From Hippasteria phrygiana (taxonomy: Eukaryota > Echinodermata > Asteroidea > Valvatida > Goniasteridae), in contig JAZGUH010000283.1 in assembly GCA_037893225.1 (NCBI GenBank), positions 558,001-622,000 of the forward strand: a stretch of DNA of 64,000 nt. Reading direction: 5' to 3'. The notes below the pieces were generated by a model. It saw only the letters and a program-made list of their open reading frames with translations. It was not told the DNA's origin and ran no database searches. Numbering within the stretch: the first letter of the stretch is position 1; each line of letters opens with the position of its first letter. This document shows, piece after piece, positions 11,280-20,802 of this stretch. Both the position numbers and the translations under genes were made by a program.

Positions 11280-11516
11280 ATGGCTGACGGTGTTTCCGAA
11301 CCGCGGTTTGTTTTCCTAACAGACGACGAAATATTGGAACTCGTAGGCGATGCTGACGCTGCTAACACAAAGAGACAAATGAAATATGCAGTCAAACGAT
11401 TAGAGGAATTTGCAAGACACGCAGGAACAACAATTAAAGCTTTAACTGATTCGGAACTGGACCACTTTTTGTCGCGGTTTTATGCGGGACTGAGAAGGTT
11501 AAACGGCACGTTGTAA
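11280..11516 (+). pseudogene. N-terminal Crypton/KIAA1958-like domain relic in X copy 1
   Basis: The ATG opens 78 codons: FLTDDEILELVGDADAANTK, then KRLEEFARHAG, SELDHFLSRFYAGLRRLNGTL. This pattern (D/E-rich start, NTKR, ELxxxLxxFYA.xRxxxG) resembles the N-terminal part of Crypton-derived tyrosine-recombinase proteins such as KIAA1958 and the ZMYM/QRICH1 group; that assignment is from memory. Compared with X copy 2, a short insertion after GTL puts a stop where the other copy reads YTKK. No catalytic recombinase domain follows; a foldback hairpin begins instead. Confidence 0.5.
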
Positions 11517-11574
11517 CGTTACACCAAGAAATCCATGCATGCAATCTGTCGGATTTATTCAGGCGTTGTATAAA

Positions 11575-11738
11575 ACAAATAATGAATGTTTCACATTCGT
11601 GCAATGGTAAGAATAATTCCATTCGGTGACAGATGGAATGTCCCATTCCACTCGGCTTCGCCTTGTGGAATGGAACATTAAATCTGTCACCTCATGAAAT
11701 TATTCTTACCATCGCACTCATAAACATTCATTATTTGT
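11575..11738. repeat. Foldback hairpin Z, copy 1
   Basis: Long imperfect palindrome: ACAAATAATGAATGTTT...AAACATTCATTATTTGT with inner arms AAGAATAATT(C/T)CAT and GGTGACAGAT and a loop around CTCGGCTTCGCC. About 75-80 bases per arm. The same hairpin follows X copy 2 (26837-27000), so X and Z may be one unit. Confidence 0.75.
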
Positions 11739-11792
11739 ATAATACTGGTACTCATCAATAGATTATCTACAATATTAATTTATAAAGGTTAA

Positions 11793-12396
11793 AGGGACAC
11801 ATTGCCTTCAAATGTCATGAAATTTTACTGTTTGGAAATGTTCCTTATATTTTATAAGAGTTGTTCATGCAAAAAAACACGTATAATGTGTTGTAATTAG
11901 TGATTAGTGATTACGAAACAAAAAAATTGGCCGCTTACCCCTGACATCTGACCCGCGATACATAGACGTATTTCCAGTACTAAATACCACCGTCTAAATA
12001 ATGCGCAAAATACGCTGTAAGAGTCTTTAGGCTGGCGCCGCAGCCAGTGGCCTTGTGAACCTATCAGATGATCGCCAGGTACAATTCTCTACCTCTCGAC
12101 ATATATCGCCAGTGCTGCGCGCCGTGCCACAGTACAGACAAAATGGATCAACAGAACGTACTTCAACCAGATGCGACTGGAAATACGACTGGTGAACACA
12201 GTCCGCCATTTTGTGGAGTCAAAAATTTGGTTCTACAAAATGGCGGACTGCTATTTGTCACGAAATTAAACAAAAACCACGCAATTTGAAGGGATAGTTA
12301 TGTGAATCTTTATATTCTACTTTTAAAAAAAGCTTCCCAACCATATCCATTTCAGTTTTATAGCCCAAATCGCAAAATCCAAAGCAATGTGTACCT
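11793..12396. mobile_element. Kolobok/T2-type MITE
   Basis: TTAA lies on both sides (11789-11792, 12397-12400). The ends AGGGACACATTGCCTT and, reversed, AGGTACACATTGCTTT are inverted repeats. A TTAA target and TTAAAGG-type ends are hallmarks of the Kolobok T2 group (established). An inner inverted pair around AAAATGGCGGACT and AGTCCGCCATTTTGT lies at 12190-12250. No transposase. Confidence 0.75.
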
Positions 12397-12413
12397 TTAA
12401 AACATTGGGATGT

Positions 12414-12935
12414 CGGACAACTCGACTCGAGACAACTCGACCGTTCAGACAACTCGACCGTTTATTACCAAGTCGTCCGTTAAATTGAGACAAGTCGACT
12501 TTGACATGGAGACAACTCGACCGTGCGATGCGTTGTACATAAATGTAGCTATCAGAGCGCGTGGTATTTTCAACACAGGTTGGTTGCACGTCGGTGTTTG
12601 GGTATTTGCGTGTGCGCGTGCCCCAGAATGGTTCAGAATGTGTAGTATTACCGTGCGCGGGGACCCAGTCAGGTGTACGGTGACACGGCGAGCGCGTGCA
12701 AGGCCCGCGAGAGCGACGCTGCATGCACGGCCGCTGGCGGGCAGCCGCACCGGTATATATCGCCGCACCGGTATTCTTAAACACCTCAGTTGATGATGGC
12801 CAGTGTAGAGGCTAGATGTAAAATTTGTCACCCCGTGCCGTTCCTTCCACAACCAATTCCCCTATCTACCAGTCGACTTGTCTCAACGGACGACCTGTCT
12901 TCCCATTTGACAAAAAAAAACGGTCGAGTTGTCCG
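12414..12935. mobile_element. Foldback element with CGGACAACTCGAC ends
   Basis: The left part has three spaced copies of GACAACTCGACC (12418-12461) and AGACAAGTCGACTTTG; the right part mirrors them as GTCGACTTGTCTCAACGGACGAC and CGGTCGAGTTGTCCG. The repeated terminal motifs suggest transposase-binding repeats. The centre is CpG-rich (12640-12760), which explains long open frames on both strands there. No target duplication was found. Confidence 0.6.
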
Positions 12936-13211
12936 AGCCCCAAAACATTGCCTTAGAGTTTATTTTGTTCTTTCATGGCTTCTAAGTCCTATTCAGATCT
13001 ACAGGGTGTATCCAAAAAAGGAAACCCATATGTAAATGTAAATTATGAAAAATGTACTAAATATTTTCTAAAAGGTATCTTTGTGTGTTTGTGGTCAAGG
13101 ATGACTGAGCATTCATTGTTGCGTGGCGGAGTGAGTTACCTAAGCACTTTTTGCCTGTGTGAAAGTGTAGGTACAATGTACTGTGTATGAAGCTCCATTC
13201 TGCATGGTTTA

Positions 13212-13253
13212 ACCATTGATCTCCATTATACAGACTGGATGGGACACCGCGTC
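13212..13253. repeat. 42-bp segment shared with 62701-62742
   Basis: ACCATTGATCTCCATTATAC and the following CAGACTGGATGGGACACCGC GTC occur in the same orientation at 62701-62742 with one mismatch. Both are followed by CpG-rich sequence that does not match. It is a dispersed repeat fragment of unknown type. Confidence 0.6.
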
Positions 13254-13324
13254 GTGTTCGTGCACGAATGCGCGGCCGCGCAATGGCGGCGCAAGAGGGT
13301 AACGCGCACTGTGTGTTCGCTTTA

Positions 13325-13963
13325 GGAATCCATGGGTGCGTTCGAGCGTGTTACTCTTGATACTCGCGGGTGCAGGTAAATGTTGCGTGCGCACCACTCT
13401 CGAATCGGGTCGCGCGAACGGTCAAGGTTTAGAGCTGCGTTCCACTCACGCGAACGTTGCCAACGTTTTGCCAACTACGCGAACAATCTTCCATTGGATG
13501 TGCACACAAATTTGAACATAGTTTAACATTTTCCCTTATGTATCATATTTATGACAATATATAATCCAAAGGTCAGTTCAACCCATGGTTCAACCATGGA
13601 GGAAGAAACACAATCGAAAAATGATAACAAAACTTCATTGGGAAAGTCCGAAATGTTTACTTTCCGCCATCTTAAAATGTTAAGTGGAACAATCACGTGA
13701 CGACACCTCCGGTGCAGGAGTATACTCTCGGTTACCCTCGGGTCATACACCTGCCGTTCGTGTGCTCAAGAGTATACTCGTGTTAACACGAGTAACACGC
13801 TCGAACGCACCCCATGTGTCCGTATTGCGTTATGCGTAAAAATGAAATTACACGGAAAGCAATGGATCATCCGAAATGCGTATTGCGTTATCCGTTTTGC
13901 GTGATCCATTGCTTTCCGTGTAATTTCATTTTTACGCAAACGCAATTCGGACACATGGATTCC
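13325..13963. repeat. Foldback hairpin interrupted by a MITE
   Basis: The right portion 13812-13958 is a hairpin with arms CCATGTGTCCG(T/A)ATTGCG...TACGCAAACGCAATTCGGACACATGG, including a matched stretch through AAAATGAAATTACACGGAAA. Its outer left end GGAATCCATG lies at 13325-13334, separated by the MITE at 13335-13811, and mirrors CATGGATTCC at 13955-13963. The loop is 13868-13905. Confidence 0.7.
13335..13811. mobile_element. MITE with GGTGCGTTCGAGCGTGTTAC ends and 5-bp TSD
   Basis: Inverted ends GGTGCGTTCGAGCGTGTTAC...GTAACACGCTCGAACGCACC flank 477 bp. CCATG is duplicated on both sides (13330-13334, 13812-13816), and removing the insert restores the surrounding hairpin arm. No transposase. 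Superfamily unassigned; a 5-bp duplication excludes Tc1, Harbinger and Kolobok. Confidence 0.7.
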
Positions 13964-14716
13964 CGGCCTTATAAAAAATTCTTAGCCTAACGTAACTTAT
14001 GGGGAGTTTAAGCGCTCCCCAAAAAAATTAGTAAAAAAGGGAATTGCTGTATAATTTTTATCACATCTGTAAGTGTAAGTCATTAGAGCAGTTGTATAAT
14101 ACAAATTTAATAATCGTATTGAATATTATTCTGAAATGACAATGGGTTTAACACAGCAAAGATGGAGTATTCGCATAGAGCTATATTCACCCTCGACTCC
14201 ATGGGCGCGTGTGCGTTCCTTCACTAACGATCGCGCAAGGCATGGTGGGAAAAACATGGCGCAGCAAGATCGTACCCATGGTAACGAGGTTGAGCTATAT
14301 TAGACTAGAGCGCTGACTAGTATGTACAAAGTGATGGGCGCATCCATGTTTGTGTACAAACCTATGGACAATTTGAAATTTTGTACGGCTTTTGTACGGC
14401 TATTTGCATATCTGCGTTGTATTCGAAACGCACAATCAGTAAATGAGCGTTTCATTTTTGCTCTGGGCAAACAACGCAAACGCGTGCGTGTATCCGCTGC
14501 AGATGATTTTTGCCGTGACGTTTTATAACCGTCATGACGCGCTTAAAATTGCGTATTTTGTACTTCTGCGTTGCATTTAGAGTAGGCCTACACTTTTAAA
14601 ATTCACTCCATAAATTTCATTATGTTCTACAAACACGCACATGAATTCAAAATGTCTGCGCGCAGGAAGGATTTAAAGTATCTCTATCAAAGGGCTCTAG
14701 TAATTTAATATAGCTC

Positions 14717-15107
14717 TAATCCGGCGACCAAAATTAGAAGCCATATTTGGGTACCCAATCGGGCGGTACTGCGCTCGCGCGCGCGTCATACGCGTTCTTA
14801 CTTTTGAGGCGCGTTTTCACTTTGGCAATCCTATTGGTCAAAGGCGCAATGAGTGCGCGCGTGTATGGTACCGCTCGATTGGGTACCCAAAGATGGCTTC
14901 AAATTTTGCTCATCGGATTAGTCTATACGGGCATTCGCCGAACAAAATTAGAAGCCATTTTTGCGACGGTGCCACGAGCGCGTGAGTAAAACGCGCACGC
15001 GAGCGTGGTGCCACCGCAGTAAATGCTAATTTTGGTCGCCGGATATAGACTAATCCGGCGACCAAAATTAGAAGCATTTACTGCGGTGGCACCACGCTCG
15101 CGATGCA
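14717..15107. repeat. Cluster of CCGGCGACCAAAATTAGAAG palindromes
   Basis: 14717-14920 is one imperfect palindrome: TAATCCGGCGACCAAAATTA with inner GGGTACCCAATCGGGCGGTAC, mirrored at GTACCGCTCGATTGGGTACCC and CATCGGATTA. 14996-15107 is a second, nearly perfect one with 48-base arms meeting at ATCCGGCGACC around an 8-base spacer ATAGACTA. A degenerate copy of the same end is near 14937. They look like head-to-head or nested copies of one MITE family. Confidence 0.65.
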
Positions 15108-15715
15108 GCTTCGACCAACAGGGGGCGTGTTTGTTTCACGCAGATCCGGAGCGCGATCAGTGATCCGGAGCGTCGAAAGCTGCTCCAGATCACGTTTTTA
15201 GTGATCCTGCTCGCGAGGTGGGTTCGCAAGATCCAAGATGGCGACGTGCGAGACGGACAGAGAAAATTGACGGTATTTTTTCGTAGATTTGAAGCATTTA
15301 ACGAGCTATTGTGACAGTATTAACTCATAATTCTTTTACAGTGTATTTTTGTTATTAAAGCTATGTACGATTTATTTACTTTTCTGGAAATACTAGATAG
15401 TTTATATTATCATAAAAATAGCCCTACAGAATCTGAAGCAGACGACATTGTCGTGTAATACAAATTCTCCCAGCATGCAACATATAGCGAGAGGGATTCG
15501 CGATCCTGTTTGTTTTCGTTCGGCTCTGGATAACCTCCCGATCTGTGTGAAACAAACAGGCCCAGGGTGTTTACAACTTGCCGAAATGCGCACGCTAAAG
15601 AACGCAGGCAACCTGCACGCGAGCGTGGCACAAGAGCAAAAATGGCTACTAATTTTGTCTGGCCAATTCCCGTTTAGCTGGAATTTTCAAGCTAGGTCGG
15701 AGCTAAGTCTTCTAA

Positions 15716-16002
15716 TTAATTTTGAAGTTCGTAATACACGCATCCGTCCTCTGCAGGGGCTAGATCTTCACTCTCCGCTCCGATGGAATTCAGCTCGCAT
15801 CTTTCATCCTCAGCGAAGAAATTAAACGATTTGCAGCCGGCATCGCGCGCGCACAGCACGGCGCATCGTGGCGAACTTTGCGCGCGCTTGGTGTCGATCA
15901 CGTGGTTGTTTAGGCAAGACGAAGAGCGGCCTCTGGTGAAGTCATTTGCGAAGGTGCAAAACTGCTGACTGCTTCTGTCTGGCTGAGTTTCCGAGAGTAG
16001 GC
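15716..16002 (-). CDS. PAN/Apple-domain terminal exon, probably 3' end of lectin gene
   Basis: The frame encodes FCTFANDFTRGRSSSCLNNH, then a Cys-rich block with CAVLCARDAGCKSFNF and RCELNS, and ends CVYYELQN before TAA. Cysteine spacing and the CKSFNF...CELN core match PAN/Apple domains of secreted or surface proteins, which bind proteins or glycans. A splice acceptor (pyrimidine-rich, then AAACAAG) just before 16002 gives phase 1, the phase needed by the lectin exon ending at 24210, so this may be the last exon of that gene, with the DIRS element in the intervening intron. Alternatively the frame can start at an ATG at 16114-16112 with a hydrophobic segment (LSVFVFFFIF) as signal peptide. 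Domain identity is firm; gene membership is inference. Confidence 0.65.
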
Positions 16003-16567
16003 CTTGTTTAAAAATGAAAAAGAAAACGAAAACGGAAAGGACTTGAAACGTCTTGTTTAGCTTAATAATCTTCTTGATGAAGAAGATAATGTATACTTCT
16101 TCAGCAAAGTACATGTTAAATCAGCTGGTTGACAGTTTTCAAACGATGACATTGATTGAACAATAGTAAATATTTGATTGAACAATTCATGTTTGATTTC
16201 ATTAAAAATACATTTCTTGACGTATTTTGTTTTCTTCTTCAAACTGTAAATAATGACTGACAAACAACTGGAAAGATCATTTTAACGAGAATTTTTTTGT
16301 GCAACTTAATTGTTCAATGATTTGTTTAGACCACTGGTATAGACTTTTTCACAACGTCGTTATAGTGGACCGCACAGTGTAGTAGACCGCGTAGTGTAGT
16401 GCACAGGCGCTAATGAGCGCTTATTTAATTAAGTCAAGCGTGCAGTGTTTGCCTATTTTTAACCTGCCCCATAGGAGACATGACTTGTACTACAATCACT
16501 ATACATGGCGGTCCACGCTTAATGGTTTTGTTCCTATTTCACGCTGTTTGGTCACGTGGGTGAAACT
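16003..16567. other. Unassigned stretch between PAN exon and DIRS element
   Basis: AT-rich, no domain seen. In the spliced model this is intron. The motif 'agtggaccgcacagtgtagtagaccgcgtagtgtagtg' at 16364-16402 is a short imperfect repeat. Confidence 0.4.
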
Positions 16568-16587
16568 CCCCCCCCCCCCCCCCCCCC
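16568..16587. repeat. C20 run at DIRS 3' terminus
   Basis: Twenty C in a row mark the outer edge of the DIRS 3' inverted repeat. The complementary G19 lies in the ICR at 16845-16863, exactly where the two element ends meet in that region. Confidence 0.7.
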
Positions 16588-16621
16588 ACAATCGTGTGGG
16601 AAGAGTCTACTAGCGAATACT

Positions 16622-16744
16622 TACCCGTATAACCACTACTAATGCATATTTCCCTAGAGGGCGCAATACACTCGCTAAGATTTCACACAATAGCCTTCCC
16701 ACCATGCCCCGCGGTACACCCGCCATGTTAGCTTCCTCTTTTCT
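16622..16744 (-). repeat. DIRS 3' inverted terminal repeat
   Basis: CTTACCCGTA...CACTACTAATGCATATTTCC...CCTCTTTTCTC is the near-perfect reverse complement of 23912-24034. The terminal 35 bases beyond it (16588-16621, GTGTGGGAAGAGTCTACTAG) are specific to this end. Confidence 0.88.
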
Positions 16745-16798
16745 CGAGCGATAGCAGGTAGATTCGCATCGAGCCCTCTGTGGGGAGGAGGGAGGGAT

Positions 16799-16920
16799 GC
16801 TCTACGGGTAAGTATTCGCTAGTAGACTCTTCCCACACGACTGTGGGGGGGGGGGGGGGGGGGTCTACAGCGCTCATCTTACCCGTAGAGCCACTACTAA
16901 TGCAGAGTAGCACCGCTCTT
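16799..16920 (-). repeat. DIRS internal complementary region (ICR)
   Basis: 16799-16863 is complementary to the 3' terminus (CTACGGGTAAGTATTCGCTA ... CTCTTCCCACACGA) and 16864-16920 matches the reverse complement of the 5' terminus (GTCTACAGCGCTCATCTTAC). Both ends thus sit head to head around a G19 run. In DIRS replication the ICR templates circle closure, so this block records the joined ends. Confidence 0.85.
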
Positions 16921-17079
16921 GGAGGTGGGAGTGAGATGCCACTGTGTGAGTCTAGGACACTCCATACAGAGGGGTATCACTGTTGGGAGAAATTGGTTAT
17001 TGTAACAGTATACATCCCTCAGTTATCAGCGTAAGTCACATAAACACGAGATGTGAGCTTACTGGTGGAGTGAACCTGT

Positions 17080-17870
17080 CTACTGGAGTTGCTGAGAGGT
17101 AGATTGTGAGGCCTGCGAGGCAGCATCGCTCGCTACCCGCAACGCCGCTCTCTCAGCACGTCCCTCAGTCTGGAGGACGTCTCGCAGGTAGCAGGCTGTG
17201 AAAGTGTTCGACGTCTTCCAGCATGCTGCCTGGGTGATATCGGCCAAGGGAACTCCTTTGAAGAAGGCCCATGACGTCGCCACTGCTCTGTCGTCGTGAG
17301 CATGCACGTCAGAGCAGGCGGATGATGTATCCGGCCAGGTCTTTGAAGCCGTCCGAATAGCAGTCACAATCCAGCGCGTGATGGTGCTCTGTGAGGCTGG
17401 ACGATATGGAGGGGTGGAGGTGACGAACAGGCTCGTCGCCTTGCCCCGGATCAGTTCGGTCCTGTTGAGGTACCACTTTAGTGTTCGAACAGGGCACCAT
17501 TTCCTATCTTCCAGTACGGATGACTGCGAGCGCATGTCTGGTACGAAGATGTCTGGTGGAGCAAAGGATTCGGATCGTGGCCACTGTGAGGCCAGAGTTG
17601 AACAGGTAAACAAAGAAGTCACCAATGTTGGTTATAGGTGAATTGACTGGATCAATCGATTTCCGTCCACACCATTTGTAGTAATGGCGTAGGCGGCTAT
17701 TGTAGACTTTCCTCGTGGAAGGTCTACAACTGCGTGCTGCGAATACGGCAGCGTCCTGCGAAAGGCCCGCTGCTCGGAAGGAGCGTTGGACAATGTCCAG
17801 CACGTCAGGTGAAGATCCGCGGGTGATGATGGGTGAATGAACCTCGAGCGTGGCTGAGACAGAATGTCCG
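17080..17870 (-). pseudogene. DIRS tyrosine recombinase, central part deleted and frameshifted
   Basis: The recombinase joins the circular cDNA to target DNA. Its N-terminal SAM-like part is readable from about 17870 to 17575 (RSCRPSTRKVYNSRLRHYYK, FFVYLFNSGLTVATI). The C-terminal part runs in another frame to the stop at 17080: SFAPPDIFVPDM, WCPVRTLKWYL, the His-x-x-Arg box as HAHDDRAVATSWAFF, and the Tyr nucleophile in TSNTFTACYLRD. Between TVATI and SFAPPD the usual stretch of about 100 residues holding the first catalytic Arg is absent, and the frame changes there. The N-terminal half overlaps the upstream RNase H/methyltransferase frame, as is usual in DIRS. Confidence 0.8.
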
Positions 17871-19052
17871 GTCGAGGTGGAAGAATTAATGGTCGGTGCA
17901 CCAAGAGCCGGATCAACCGGGGGAACCAGGGTTGACGCGGCCAGAACGGGGCGACAAGGAGGATCCTGCATCGTTCCTGTTCTATTTTCGTCAGTACCCG
18001 AGGGATCAAGGATATCGGCGGAAAAGCGTACGCGAACATCCCTTCCCAGGGCATCGATAGGGCGTCTACATGCCACGCCCTCGGATCTGGGTATCTGGTG
18101 CAATACACCGGCAGCTGGTTGTTGACCGCTGACGCAAACAGGTCTACATGAGGGCGGTCGATGAGCGTGAAGATCTGCTCGATCAACTGGGGATGTAGTG
18201 TCCACTCTGTTGGTCGGATTACTCCCCTGGAGAGGGCATCGGCTATCGAGTTGTCCGCTCCTGGGATGTGGAAAGCCGACAACGTGATGTTGGACCTTAT
18301 GCACCAATGGAGTACTTCCCACGTCAGGAGGCAGAGCTGGGGTGACCGTGTGCCTCCCTCGTGGTTTAGGTATGCCACAACTGTGACATTGTCGCATTTG
18401 ATTAGGACAGACCGATCCCGGACGTACGGTTGAAAATGTCTGAAGGCATTGAATACCGCCAGCATCTCCAGAACATTGATATGTAGGGATCGCTGGTCTG
18501 GATTCCACTCTCCCGCGGCTTGGCGCGGGTAAAGCAGAGCTCCCCAACCCAAGCCCGAGGCGTCCGTTGTTACGGTTACCGTCGGTTGTGGCTGCGGAAA
18601 GGTCACTCCGCGCATGAGGTTTGACGGATCGGACCACCACCACAGGTGTGGGCGTAGAAATACCGGAACCGGAACCATATGATGGATGAGGTGGTATTTC
18701 GGTCGGAAGTGAGCGAGGAGCTGGAGCGGGCGCATGTGGAGTCGGCAGTGAGGCACGAGGTCCACCATGCTTGCCATGAGGCCGAGCAGTTTCAGCCATG
18801 CTGCTGCTGGGGCCAATGTTACTGCGAGGAACAGATCGACGCACTGCTGTAGATTTTGAACGCGCCTGTCCGTCGGGAAAAACATGTTCGTTCTGAGGTT
18901 CATTACAGCCCCTAAGAACGTTGGGAGTTGTGTAGGAATTGGGTGTGATTTTCTTCTGTTTATCAGAAACCCAAGACGCGTGGCCAACTGTACGGTTGAG
19001 ACGAGCGCTCGGCTGGTTTCGTGCTGCGAACGGCCCACGATCAGCCAGTCGT
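17632..19052 (-). pseudogene. DIRS reverse transcriptase C-terminus, RNase H and methyltransferase-like domain
   Basis: This is the distal half of the DIRS polymerase ORF, beginning at the Kolobok border with NDWLIVGRSQHE, i.e. the second half of catalytic motif C. The thumb follows (LGFLINRRKSHPIPTQ), then RNase H with its acidic set: TTDASGLGWGALL, the Glu in HINVLEMLAVF, KCDNVTVVAYLN and the Asp in NSIADALSRG. Next is the DIRS methyltransferase-like block (HVDLFASAVNNQLPVY, AYAFPPISLIPRVL). The frame ends with a stop at 17632, overlapping the recombinase. The ATG at 19080 lies in the Kolobok end and is not native. Confidence 0.88.
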
Positions 19053-19643
19053 TTAAAGAGGAAAGAAAAACAATTTGCATTTTTCTACTTTAGTGGCTTT
19101 TCTGAGAGCTTATGCCTCCCCAAACCTAACAAAGTAGGTTTGAAGAGTTTATGCATGGATTTGGCAATTTTAGAGAGGTTTTACTTTGGAGTCGCTTTCG
19201 CTCAGAATCAGAAAAGTTCAGGGTCAACCACGTGTTTACAATCCAATCGTGTGACGTAGCTGCGTGGAGATAGATGACGTCACTATGCAAGTGCCCATTG
19301 TGTTTGCGTGCGTGCATGTGTACTATGTGTTGGTTTTGTCCTATTTTTATTGTTCCTGGTGGTGCATTATTGCATGAACGTTGCACTGATGAGTTTTTCA
19401 TAATTTTTTTAATGAGGTCTTTGTGGAGCAGGAAGCTTACTTGTGTCTTATTCATCCATATTTTGGCACTGAAATTTGGGTTTGGAATTTGTGTGGATTA
19501 GTGTGTGCGCGCCGCGAACATAGTCTGGTAACTGCATTGTATCTATCTCAATGAAATGAAAACATCACAGTGACGTCGCGGTACGTACAGACGTACACGT
19601 ACTTTTATCGGGTCGCCGTGGACACAATTTTCGCTCTGGAATA

Positions 19644-19787
19644 ATGGCAGAGTCTGATGGCTCGTGGGAAGAGTATAGCGTAGATTCTGAAGATTTTCAG
19701 CTCCCCCGAAGACCCTTCGCTGCCCGCGCCCATGGCGCCCCGACACAAGTATTTTTTTTGTCACGAATTGGTTGCAATGCCCACTAA
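19644..19787 (+). CDS. Short acidic ORF inside Kolobok-like element
   Basis: 47 codons from an ATG; begins MAESDGSWEEYSVDSEDF and ends RIGCNAH before TAA. The acidic start resembles the N-termini of some transposon proteins. It may be the first exon of a lost transposase; no homologue recognised. Confidence 0.3.
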   Translation: MAESDGSWEEYSVDSEDFQLPRRPFAARAHGAPTQVFFLSRIGCNAH

Positions 19788-19846
19788 TGAAAATTTAGCT
19801 GTTTAGACGCTGCCGGACACCCCAACAATCGGTAGCAATCTGTACT

Positions 19847-20401
19847 CTAAACATCATCAATGACCATTTTAATACTCTCCCTTTTCCGGAAAGCACCTCC
19901 AGATCGCATACGTCGTCGCTTAAAAGGCGATGGTGTCGCGCTGCGTGATCGACTCCTGCTCCCATCTTCAACATGTTCGGCTTGGTCGTGGCTGAGAGTG
20001 GGCCGCGTGATGGGCATGGGGCGCGGGCGGACTGGGCTGACACTTACATGGACTGGGCCGGCGGTAGAACGGATTGAGCCTGCAGCCGCTGAGACTACGG
20101 TCCGGCGGAAAGCTGGGCATGGTGCCTTCAGCGTTGGTACTGCCAAAGGTTTCAGCCGGAATGGTACATTTATCCCGAGTCTAGCCTTCAGTGCTACAAT
20201 TTCATCTTCACAGTCTTTCGTAAAATGTTCCTTACATATGTAAGACCATTTCGTCAGCCTCAAGTCAGATCGCGTTGTTTCCACAAAACGGACCCACTGC
20301 CGTCGTTGTTTTCCATCAACTTTGGGGAATCTTAGAAAAGATAGGTTCGGATTTTTGTCCGTATTTCTTGTGCAGCCACCTACCACACACGTTCTCGGCA
20401 T
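19847..20401 (-). CDS. THAP zinc-finger protein of Kolobok-like element
   Basis: 184 codons from the ATG at 20401-20399. Residues 1-91 form a complete THAP (C2CH) DNA-binding domain: Cys5, Cys10, Trp36, Cys56 and His59 (YICKEHF), and the closing AVPTL at 87-91. THAP domains bind DNA in P-element, Kolobok and some Harbinger transposases. The tail is Ser/Arg-rich with a basic stretch PFKRRRMR, a likely nuclear signal, and has no DDE catalytic domain. It may recognise the element's own ends or act as a repressor (inference). The ORF is intact, unlike the DIRS genes around it. Confidence 0.85.
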   Translation of the reverse strand: MPRTCVVGGCTRNTDKNPNLSFLRFPKVDGKQRRQWVRFVETTRSDLRLTKWSYICKEHFTKDCEDEIVALKARLGINVPFRLKPLAVPTLKAPCPAFRRTVVSAAAGSIRSTAGPVHVSVSPVRPRPMPITRPTLSHDQAEHVEDGSRSRSRSATPSPFKRRRMRSGGAFRKRESIKMVIDDV

Positions 20402-20802
20402 AATACTTATGAACTTTAATACATTCGAGCTCCGAATAACTCCAAAAGTAAGCTAGGAAGGCCGTGAATTCGGCCAAAAATGCCAAGAAAGTACCACCAG
20501 CTGACGACGAAAATGTCATAAAACACACACGTGGATGATAGTACCAACACGCTGCAGACGTGTTGGCTGCACGGCCGGGTAAGCGCACACACGTCATAAG
20601 GTCATATGCATACATTTGCATCCCTAATGACCTTTTCCGGAATTGAGACCAAACGCTCACTCCAAGGGGCAATTTTAGTCCATTTTATTTTAATGCAATA
20701 AATTGTAATCGTTCTTTACCAAATTGTATTCGGTTAGAAGAATATACAAGCTATCTGAAAAGCCAATAAAGTGGAAAAATGAAACTTGGTTTTCTTTCCT
20801 CT

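Larger units (their letters stand above)
8039..11573. mobile_element. Element 'X' copy 1 (Crypton-domain relic) split by a LINE
   Basis: Left end TACAACACCTGAATAAATC (8039) and right end GGATTTATTCAGGCGTTGTA (to about 11573) form inverted repeats. A second copy at 25924-26835 shares the ends, the next 110 bp (CATCCGATTGGTGG, GATCACGTGCATTGAATTA) and the internal coding relic. Here the unit is interrupted by a LINE (8158-11112) and an 81-bp hAT MITE (11182-11262). Both copies are followed one base later by the same foldback hairpin (11575-11738 here). Confidence 0.65.
19057..20802. mobile_element. Kolobok-like DNA transposon inserted in DIRS reverse transcriptase
   Basis: 1746 bp bounded by TTAA (19053-19056, 20803-20806). 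Ends are inverted repeats of about 55 bp: AGAGGAAAGAAAAACAATTT against AGAGGAAAGAAAACCAAGTT, then CATTTTTC, ACTTTA, TGGCTTTTC and AGCTT in both. The TTAA target, TTAAAG-type ends and a THAP protein fit Kolobok (established traits). It carries a THAP ORF (19847-20401, minus) and a short acidic ORF on the plus strand, but no recognisable DDE transposase, so it is probably an internal-deletion derivative. Confidence 0.82.

Noticed and set aside
12323..12852. Long overlapping open frames on both strands (up to 153 codons)
   Set aside because: They lie inside a foldback element with a CpG-rich centre; translations are mirror-like and Arg-rich with no domain.
13000..13030. Mariner-like terminal repeat (CAGGGTGTATCCAAAAAAGG)
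   Set aside because: Suggestive start, but no mirrored end or transposase within reach.
17850..18433. Plus-strand frames of about 90 codons opposite DIRS RNase H
   Set aside because: Antisense shadows of a clearly recognised minus-strand domain.
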